Assembly: GCA_959347315.1 (NCBI GenBank)
Contig: OY365819.1
Span: 25,821,995 to 25,885,994 of the forward strand
DNA: 64,000 bases
Origin: Bimastos eiseni
Lineage: Eukaryota > Annelida > Clitellata > Crassiclitellata > Lumbricidae
Direction of reading: 5' to 3'
A model generated the notes under the pieces. That model was not told the DNA's origin. It saw only the letters and a list, made by a program, of their open reading frames with translations, and ran no database searches. Of the stretch, positions 56,540-64,000 are shown one piece after another (within the stretch, counting starts at the first letter, position 1; every line of letters starts with the position of its first letter). Made by a program: the position numbers and the translations under genes.

Positions 56540-56725
56540 GATTAAGGTCTGTAACCTGCTCACTCGAGAGTTTAATGGGGTGAGATCCTACACCACCCAC
56601 TTGCTCGTTTAGATGAACCCCACGCGCATATCGGATGATACACCTCTAGAGATCCGTAAGTCTTCTTGTTTGGCCATTTTCAAGCGTCGTCTTCGCTCAT
56701 ACCAATTCTCTACACACGCATGCTG
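56540..56725 (+). pseudogene. LINE 3' end
   Basis: Frames give Thr-Pro-Leu-Glu-Ile-Arg-Lys-Ser and Ile-Phe-Lys-Arg-Arg-Leu-Arg-Ser-Tyr, the ending seen in CR1/L2-type ORF2 proteins. A TAAATAAACTGATTACACAC stretch at 57150-57180 may be its 3' tail. Confidence 0.5.
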
Positions 56726-57789
56726 ATTCGTTAATAGTCGGGTCATTCTATGACTGAACCACTCAACAATGCGAATGAATTAATAATGCCTTTCGGTAAT
56801 CATTCTTGTATGCACAATCTTCTTCAACTACATAATTATGTATTTTGCGCATTTTACTTTTAACCGTACAACGTACATTTTCAAATAAATGCATCCATGG
56901 TTTCTCACAAAGATTTCCACATTGTTATATAGCTGTCCTTAGCTTCATAGTCTACTTATATGGCTAATCTATGTATCTAGCTCATTCTGCTATTGAAATA
57001 AGGTGCTTCCTTGGACTATCTCACCGGTAAATCTGTCTTTACCTTGATGGTTCTGCATGAGTGGCTATTACGGGAGTGCCTTCGCATATAATTGTAAGGT
57101 CTGTTATTTACATGTAAGGTGTTTACTCATATTTGCTCCTTGTCATAGATGCGTCGTTAAATAAACTGATTACACACACACGTAAGGTGTGACCGGAGTG
57201 TGTTTCGTTTGGCTTTTAGGTATGTATGAACGGTAATTCTGAGGCATGGGTCTGCATTTGCGTAATTAAAGCCAACACATCTCTCTTGTATACTTAAGAC
57301 ACTTAGGACGACGCTTTGGGCATTTCGCAGAGGTGCAAAAAAAACAAGATTTAAAAAAAATCAAAAGTTGTTTTTTTTGTTTTATTTAATGTTTTGGTTT
57401 TTAGTTTCACTTTGGATTTTGTCACAGCAGTTTTGTTATAAAAAAGTATCAAAGGCGTCATGAAAAAGGGCTCCAACTCGTTTTTGTAATTAATTTAACT
57501 TGATTGAGAGAGAGGACTGGTCGTTGTAGCTGCTAGCTTATCTGGTCCTACGACTGTAGTTTCTTACACGAAGTGTCCATTTTTGTAAACTCTGAACCTT
57601 TCTTTAGCATTGATAACATATTACCTACCCTACTTCAGTAAACCTTAGCTGACTGTTGACTTGTAGTTAATAATGATTTAATAAAAAAGCAATTGCAATG
57701 CTGTATAAATTCAGAAGAATAGTAAAAAAACAATTTATCTGACTGGGCACTCGCCAGCAGCTTATGAAGCTTGATTTAACTGCCATTAC

Positions 57790-58520
57790 TGCTGATTTCC
57801 CCCTCTTTGCGTTTTCCTCTGTTGTCAGGAACCTTGAAGTCATATTGGACCAATAGCTCACCTTTTTCTCTCATATTCACTGTCTTTGCCGTGATTCATA
57901 CTACCAGTTGCGTCAGCTTCGAACTGTTTCCCGCTCGCTAACTCCAGACGCCACAGTTACCCTTGTTCACGCCTTCATTACTGCCCGACTGGATTACTGT
58001 TGTTCACTCTATGCAGGCCTTCCAGCTGGGCGTTTGCGGTGCCTGGAGCGGGTCCTGCGTTCTGCTGTACGTCTTGTTGAACGTATTCCTAAATTTGGCT
58101 ACGTATCCGACTATATGTTGGATGTGCTCCACTGGCTCCCCCTCCAACAGCGAATCTCGCACCGTTTCATCTCTTTGCTATGGCGGTCCTTGCTGGGTCT
58201 CGCCCCTGCCTATCTTCGCGAAATCTGTCACTCTACTTTGAGTGTACTGGGTCGCCGCTCTCTACGCTCTACTGAGCGAAGCATGCTCGTTGTCCCATTT
58301 GCCCGTACAACTACTAAACAGAATCGTGCCTTCTCAGTGGTTGGCCCCTCGCTCTGGAACATGCTCCCGTTGGCGTTGCGGTTGTCACCAAGGGTCCACT
58401 CAGAATCATTTTATACTTGACCAGAGTTTGTTCATTTTGAACTGTTCTTTTTAAACGTGCTGGAGTCTGGAGCAGTAGTAACCTTGAAGGGGCGCCAAAT
58501 AAATCTCTGTAATGAATGAA
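57790..58520 (+). pseudogene. LINE (L2/CR1-like) ORF2 C-terminal part
   Basis: The open 57908-58420 piece is the thumb and C-terminus: Leu-Asp-Tyr-Cys-x-Ser-Leu-Tyr-Ala-Gly-Leu, Leu-x-Trp-Leu-Pro-Leu-Gln-Gln-Arg-Ile, Gly-Arg-Arg-Ser-Leu-Arg-Ser, and Lys-Gln-Asn-Arg-Ala-Phe-Ser-Val-Val-Gly-Pro-Ser-Leu-Trp-Asn. It ends after GGCGCCAAATAAATCTCTGTAATGAATGAAT, the 3' signature of this LINE group. The catalytic domain is absent (5' truncation). It is the best preserved LINE tail in the window. Confidence 0.85.
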
Positions 58521-58859
58521 TTTAAGTAAAGAATATACTCCACTGGGCAATTTCCAATGAACGCTGGTTGATATAAGGCAGGGTCGGGAATGCGAAAGCC
58601 TATCAAGGTAAATGGCGTTGTGATAGACTATTGTATTTGATCACAAAAGCACAGACGATACTGTGGCGAAATCTGGGGGTCTCTACTACAAGGATGTCAC
58701 GCGCGAATTTCGGCCTCTCCGGTCCGGCAGAGGACTTAACCACGACAATTCTGCAATATTTCTGTATTTCTTGACAGTCGCCAAATCTTGCCCTGGCCGA
58801 TCGTCCTCTCAACGAACGAGTGGCCACCTCCTCACAATCTCACTGCCGTACTCTTTTTC

Positions 58860-59060
58860 AGGTAGCCTACTGTTGACCGGCAGACCCCGTGTCGCTATGT
58901 CGGACTTATTCGAACTGTTCCCTCGGCTGGCGGAGATCGGACTGTTCTCTTCGGTTCGATCAGGCCGTGCTTCGACTGCTCCTTCTGACGGTTTCCTCGG
59001 ACTCTCTTTTCGACTAAAACCGGGCCCCCTTTTATAGCGCTGAAACCGCCCTCGACCGTG
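58860..59060 (-). promoter_or_regulatory. TATA-box promoter of a possible LTR
   Basis: On the - strand CGCTATAAAAGGGGGCC (TATAAAAG at 59029-59036) is a strong TATA box in GC-rich DNA. Sequence downstream repeats GAACAGT words like those in the LTR-like segment at 61740-62035. No poly(A) signal, ends or internal genes are seen. Confidence 0.3.
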
Positions 59061-59789
59061 GGAAAGAGAACACCTGGCGAAGATTTCAGGAAGCAAATTC
59101 CCATCAAAAACGGCCACACAAAGGCATCACCGACAGGCGAAGAGCAGGCTGACGACCGAAAGCGAGGGAGGAAAGAACAAACAAGAGCAGTGCCAACAGA
59201 TAAAGCGTGAGAAAGAGAGAGCATTGAGAAGAGAGCTGACGACAGAAAAGCGAGGGGAAGGAGCGAAGCTTGAGTGGGAGGGTGCACGATCGGGGAAACC
59301 GAGGAGCGCTGACCGTGGGAACGAGACCGACTAGAAAGGGAGGGGGTCCCCTGGTGCGACAATTTCTCAACAATACCCATCCCGAAAGTTCTCAACGTGG
59401 TCAAAAATTAATGTCGTCCAACCCCATTTGCCTTAACACTTCCAAAATACACAATGATGTATCATCGCAGACGCCTAAGTTTAGAATCCTGCAAACTATT
59501 CAAATGTAAGCCTAGTCATAATAGACTAAAACGCATGAGCCAATAAAATTCTTTTTGCTGACGTGTTGGAATGCACACGCCGACACCTTGGCAATACGCA
59601 CCGTCTATCTGGTCTTAATATTATTTGTCTGTATGTGGCCGAAAGTTGAAAGGGCGCATGCTCAAAAGGGCGACAAACAAAAGGCGAATGAAAATGATAT
59701 GCTATTAAAAAAGTCGTAATGTCGTCAGTCAAAATGTTGCATAATGATGTAGTGCATTATAATAGCCATTCTAATTAAGTTGGAGTTAC

Positions 59790-59965
59790 GAAAATAATTT
59801 TGTTTAAATAGAAGCTGGATTGATAAGAAACAAAGTTTCAATGGAAGTTGGATCGATACACATAATATTACAAAAATAGAAGCTTGGCAGAATAAAATGG
59901 TTCGTCTTTAAATAGAAGTTGGCCGATGAAAGAAATACTGCTTCAATGGCATCTGGATGAAACAC
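59790..59965 (+). repeat. Third locus of the GAAGCTGGAT minisatellite
   Basis: Four or five units (TTAAATAGAAGCTGGATTGATA, TCAATGGAAGTTGGATCGATA, TTAAATAGAAGTTGGCCGATGA, TTCAATGGCATCTGGATGA) at about 35-bp spacing match 25340-25858. Confidence 0.75.
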
Positions 59966-60624
59966 AAACACAAGTAATAGTAACTATATAAACCTCACAA
60001 ATGTACAAGAGAAAACAAATCAAAAGGCAACATTCCATAAGCAACGAAGAAAACTGACAACCGTCAATGGACAAAACATGTACAAACAAAATATGTACAA
60101 CCGTAATGACAACTTCGGTGAAACATAAAAATCCAACAACTGCGAAATGTCCAACAGACACAAGTTCTGCCTACCTCCTCCGATGACAAATAGTAGCTCA
60201 TTTCTAGGAACCAAGCCAAAATAAGCAACTTCAGTCTTAAGCTTTTTCAAAGTCTCCGACTCATTGTTATACATAGAGCAAGTGTAACGTCCAACTAAGA
60301 TAACAGATGTGACACAAAGTACAGTTCGCATCATTGAATAAGCACGTGGCATGGTTTCGTAAGGAGAGTAGATATTTTGTGGTTAGTGTTGCGCACCTGT
60401 AATTTTTCTCCTTGTCGTCTTCGTCTCTTCCACCGAAGATATAGAGTGAACTCCTAAATGAAACACAGTTTTACGGAAGTGTGGACACGGTGAACCAGCT
60501 TTTCAACTGTGGCGCTTTTGTCGTCGACTGCGCTGTAGACTTCAACATTGTCTAAGACGCTTCTATTGACACGATCAGCAAACTAACAAGAAAAAACCGT
60601 ACTATAACAATAACTAGTCTACAT

Positions 60625-60870
60625 CAGTTCAACAAGGATATGCCTTCTTGAATAGATATGGGTCGTGCCCTAAAGATCTCAATCGATGCTGTAGAACGCC
60701 CTTCAGGCGGAATGCTATTCCATCAGCGCGGGCCGGCAACAGAGAAGGCGCGATCACCGAATTTGGTTTTGGTCTTGGTGACAAGAAGGACCTGGTCTCC
60801 ACCTGCAGCTCCACGCAGCTGGAGATCAGCTGAACACGACGTCGTTGGCCTGCAGAAATCTGCAATGTAT
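60625..60870 (-). pseudogene. LINE ORF2 C-terminal fragment
   Basis: Shifted - strand frames give Phe-Gly-Asp-Arg-Ala-Phe-Ser-Val-Ala-Gly-Pro-Arg and Pro-Tyr-Leu-Phe-Lys-Lys-Ala-Tyr-Pro, the C-terminus of an L2/CR1-like ORF2. A stop interrupts it. Confidence 0.6.
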
Positions 60871-60914
60871 CGCGGCGCGACTGTGTGTGCGTTGAGCGTA
60901 GGCGTCCAGCACGT

Positions 60915-61226
60915 TCAGCAGCTCCACGAGCTTTTGAGGTGTAGCAATGGATTGTCGTCGCTCACTAGGGAGTCGGAGAAGACAACGAAATGGTGTGTAT
61001 CAGTGCTGTTTGGCCACTCCACAGCCCTCGTTATGGCCCCCAATTCAGCTGCCAAGACCGATGAGCTGTCGCTCATCCGGTAGCTTTCATGGTGACCACT
61101 AGAGGGCGCGTGGAATGAGCACGACATCCTGCCTGCTGCGTTCTTCGCTCCATTCGTGCTAATGAATAAAGACTCATTAACCAGGTTGTATCTGATCAGT
61201 GACCACAGGATAGAGACGTCCCGCAC
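60915..61226 (-). pseudogene. RNase H domain of a LINE, fragment
   Basis: The - strand frame has Ser-Ser-Val-Leu-Ala-Ala-Glu-Leu-Gly-Ala-Ile (conserved Glu) and Phe-Val-Val-Phe-Ser-Asp-Ser-Leu (conserved Asp). These are the second and third active-site positions of RNase HI as found after reverse transcriptase in I/R1-like LINEs. The first Asp is in a degraded Asn-Gly segment and the fourth position is missing. Confidence 0.6.
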
Positions 61227-61739
61227 GTGAAAGTGTCAGCGAATGTGTTGACCACACTCACGCGGAGACTGAGTTGCGGATGGTGATCGATGCGGAGGGA
61301 ATCGACCAGTCAATCGGTCGCGTGACTGGAACGAGGTATCGATGAATACTCACTGCATGAGTGACCCAACTGGTGTAGTTGCGTAGCTGTCGATTGCGGA
61401 GATGACTACTACGCGGCAATCAAAGAGATGAGCCAGGCAATCACTTAGCAGACATGTACTGGCACTTTTAAATATGGTGTAATGTCCGTCTCAGAACCCA
61501 AATATACGAATGACGTTATGTGGACGGAGCTTAATTGTCTGTTAGCTGTGGCCTGTAACAGAAGACAGACAATTAGTGACGGAAAACGACTGATTGAAAG
61601 TGCTACTTGCTTTTTGATAAATACAAATGTTGTGCTGTTTTTGGGTATTGTTGCTGGATGAGCTATTTTACCAGAACAGCCCTCCGAGTGGTTCTGTGTC
61701 GGTAGGTAAGGCTCTGCGGTCGGCAAGAGACGGGTGTTC

Positions 61740-62035
61740 AACAAAGATTCTTTATTGGTAACTCAACTGGCACTTAAAGTGTCCGATCAAACTGTCAACT
61801 GTTCGCACTGTTCTCGCTTCGACTACTGCTAGAAGACGGACTTCAACAACTAATTACGACGACTATGTAAACTGTTCAACGACTGTCCGTGAAGAATCTG
61901 ACGACTGTTCTCGACGACCGCTCCCAAACGACTGCGACGACCAATAAAAACCGACTGACTCAACGACGGTCTAAGACGACCGAGCTCCACGACGACTAAG
62001 GATTGACTGAGTATCTTCTTCCTTTTATAGGTGTA
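61740..62035 (-). repeat. LTR-like segment with TATA box and poly(A) signal
   Basis: On the - strand CCTATAAAAGGAAG (TATAAAAG at 62022-62029) is followed about 270 bases later by CCAATAAAGAATC (AATAAAG at 61750-61756). The space between is rich in GTCGTC words. This is the U3-R pattern of an LTR. No gag or pol frame adjoins and ends are undefined. Confidence 0.4.
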
Positions 62036-62039
62036 TCGA

Positions 62040-62440
62040 CGTCATGCGGCAGACACGCGGCATTGCCGTGGCAGGCGCGTCAGATACGCAGCATCACCGT
62101 GGCATCGTGAAGGACACAAGCAGAAGCTGCAGACGCGGTATAAGCGCGCCATCTCGCTGGCAAGCGCGCAGCATTGTTGTGTCAGACGCGGCGGACGTAG
62201 ATTAGGGCACGAAGGCAAAGGAGACATGCGCCCTGGCAGGCGTGGCTGACGCGCGACATCACCGTGGCAACGTGACGGACACGGAGCAGAGGTCCTGCAG
62301 CAGGCGCGGCGAAGACGTCGAGGACGCGCGGCAGTCGCGCGGCATTGTTGCGACAGGGTGAAGACAGGCGGCAGGCGTAGGAGACGCGAGGCAGACGGGA
62401 GGCATTGTGGTGGCAAGCGCAGCAAGCGCTCATGGCAGCC
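62040..62440. repeat. GC-rich degenerate minisatellite
   Basis: About ten to twelve diverged units around GCGCGGCATTGCCGTGGCAGGCG, GACGCGCGACATCACCGTGGCAACG and GCGCGGCATTGTTGCGACAGG, roughly 30 bp each. Frames on both strands are compositional. Its GC content stands out from the AT-rich surroundings. Confidence 0.7.
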
Positions 62441-62459
62441 AAAAGCAAAAACTCCAAAA

Positions 62460-63060
62460 CCGGAACAGTATGTTTGAGCTTATTTTTAGTATGAAACGGA
62501 AGCGTCCATGACTGTAAGCGTAAAAGTTGACCGCGGTTAGTTTAGAAATGAAAGTAGCTTTACGCGACGGCTGCGGAGGTCAATACAAGCAGACTGAATG
62601 CAACGGTTAATGAAGCGGCGATTGATAACAAGAACACAAAACTGTACAGGCTAATGATACTGCTATGGGATAAAGAGCGGTACGATCAGGACATGAAGCT
62701 ATTCTAAGAGAATTGAGTGATCATGAGGTGTGAAGACGATGCGGGTGACGATGAGCTACTGGTAATCAGTCCCACTGAGCTTCCGGGGCTGGCTGAAGAA
62801 GTGGTGGCTGAATGACGTCGTCCTTGAGGGGCAGGAGGTCGTCGTCTGGGTCATGGTCGCGTTTAAAGATAATTCGGTCAATTTTATTGTCAAAATGATG
62901 ACATATACCTCCATCTGTGTGGACATATTTGTAGTGGTTGTCAAATCAGTTGCTGAGAGTCAATTCTTTGGCCAGCGTTAAAAAGATGGGTGGGGCGCTG
63001 CCACAGATGTTACCTAGTTGTGAATGCGGGTCCTAAACGACAGGTGTCATGTTATGCGAT
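62460..63060. other. No feature recognised
   Basis: No supported gene or repeat. Confidence 0.35.
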
Positions 63061-63215
63061 GAAACGAAGCATGAAGGAAATGAATAAATGAAATATCAGA
63101 TGAGAATCGAGTCGGCTAGGCCTTCGCTAACAGTGTCGGTACTTGGGGTAGGATTCGAACCCGACTTGTCCACCTTATGTGGCCGTAGTGGATAGCAGCG
63201 TAACTTAGGCCACTT
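63060..63215 (-). repeat. tRNA-derived SINE-like unit
   Basis: On the - strand GGGTTCGAATCCTACCCC (63143-63160) is a perfect Pol III box B with its T-stem partner. GTGGCCTAAGTTACGCTGC about 50 bases upstream could be a diverged box A. The body continues into TTTCATTTATTCATTTCC, a typical SINE tail. A degenerate tRNA pseudogene is an alternative; no proper acceptor stem is seen. Confidence 0.45.
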
Positions 63216-63660
63216 ATATTAATCTACAGATGCTATATAAGTTCGTAGAATCCAGATTGTATGCAACTACAATCAGATAGCTCTGTCATAGCAAGTACAG
63301 TACGTGAACGCTTCCTGAATACAACAGTCTTAAATGTGGGCAGTGTGCTCTGACGTAGAACATGGATCGCATGAATCCTCGGGAAGAGACTGGTGTCGGC
63401 ATTGTACAAAATTTATGTAGGTTGTACAATATATGTAGTCACTTTAAAATTGGAGTGTTGTTGGACATTATGTAGGCCTACATGTATGACAGCAAGACCA
63501 GTCACCTCGTTCTGTAGGCTGCAATCCTGTATGCGTCTCCCGCTTCTTAATTATGACCAAAAAACCTCCACCAAGCCATAGAGCATCCATCATCAGGGCA
63601 AAAAAATCTCGGTCACATTTTGCATTCGTAAATACAATAATACAATATGTGTATTGTAAC

Positions 63661-64000
63661 GGTCACAACTGAAAAACTGCCCACCTAAAACATGGTGTGC
63701 CCCAAGGCTCAATCTCAGGTCCTCTTCTTTTCTTGACTTACATTAATGACCTCCCAAAAGCGTCTAGTCATCTTCACTTTTTATTATTCGCCGATGATAC
63801 TAATATCATTATCTCCAGCTCTTACTGCCCCTAACTTATTGATCTGTTAAATCACAAATTAGCCAGTATATTCAATTGGCTTACTGTGAACAAACTGTCT
63901 CTTAACGTTCCAAAAACGAATTATATTTTATTTGCATCTCATCGTAAACCCTTACCTGAAACCAATTAGCCTCTTATGTTAAATAATATCCCCATACCTA
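63661..64000 (+). pseudogene. LINE reverse transcriptase fragment, runs off the window
   Basis: His-Gly-Val-Pro-Gln-Gly-Ser-Ile-x-Gly-Pro, then Phe-Ala-Asp-Asp-Thr-Asn-Ile with the catalytic Asp pair intact, then a TAA, then Asn-Lys-Leu-Ser-Leu-Asn-Val-x-Lys-Thr-Asn-Tyr. It is the same family as 1051-2219 and continues beyond 64000. Confidence 0.75.

Noticed and set aside
58663..59404. Overlapping GC-rich frames of 100-170 codons on both strands
   Set aside because: They show no motif, overlap one another on both strands and lie over a probable LTR-like promoter region.
62031..62457. Arg/Cys/Leu-rich frames on both strands
   Set aside because: They are translations of the GC-rich minisatellite.

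Overview
This is a window of nuclear DNA from an invertebrate animal, probably marine. It is AT-rich and repeat-laden, with long intergenic or intronic tracts, degraded non-LTR retrotransposons, hAT DNA transposons, tRNA-derived SINE-like units, microsatellites, and a few exon-like coding segments bounded by consensus splice signals. Ten exact copies of the palindrome TAGGCCTA and a CARD-type exon would suit an echinoderm, hemichordate or other invertebrate deuterostome, but the species cannot be fixed from sequence alone.

The main object is a Polinton (Maverick) virus-like transposon at 40485-53707 (13.2 kb). It has about 250-bp terminal inverted repeats and a perfect 6-bp target-site duplication (CATGTG). 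Leftward genes at the left end encode a retrovirus-type integrase and a PLA2-like virion protein. A rightward block at 42504-48790 encodes the packaging ATPase, minor capsid protein, a core protein, a dUTPase-fold-like protein, three element-specific proteins, the major capsid protein, a SAP-like protein and a small protein. Leftward genes at the right end encode a fibre-like protein, an adenain-type protease and a protein-primed DNA polymerase B. Most genes carry stops or frameshifts, so the copy looks like a decaying provirus. Many start codons sit directly behind a TATAAA-like box, often as TATAAAATG.

Flanking it on the + strand are three exon-like segments: a CARD (32296-32584), a helical or coiled-coil segment (37652-37999) and a beta-propeller (55469-56355). 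All their inferred junctions are phase 1, so they could be one host gene with the Polinton in its last 17.5-kb intron. A second propeller-like exon lies at the left edge (3-353). A separate relic of a Polinton packaging ATPase lies at 27808-28199.

Region by region: 1-9 kb has a propeller-like exon, a LINE relic, simple repeats and two inverted copies of a 0.6-kb repeat. 9-20 kb is gene-poor with microsatellites, LINE tails and one LTR-like segment. 20.9-22.4 kb is a hAT element with a nested SINE-like unit. 23-30 kb has LINE relics, a 35-bp minisatellite that reverses orientation, and the ATPase relic. 30-38 kb has hAT and LINE relics plus the CARD and coiled-coil exons. 38.9-55.2 kb is the Polinton flanked by inverted copies of a 0.5-kb repeat. 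55.5-64 kb has the propeller exon, LINE fragments, two LTR-like promoter segments, a GC-rich minisatellite and a tRNA-like SINE.
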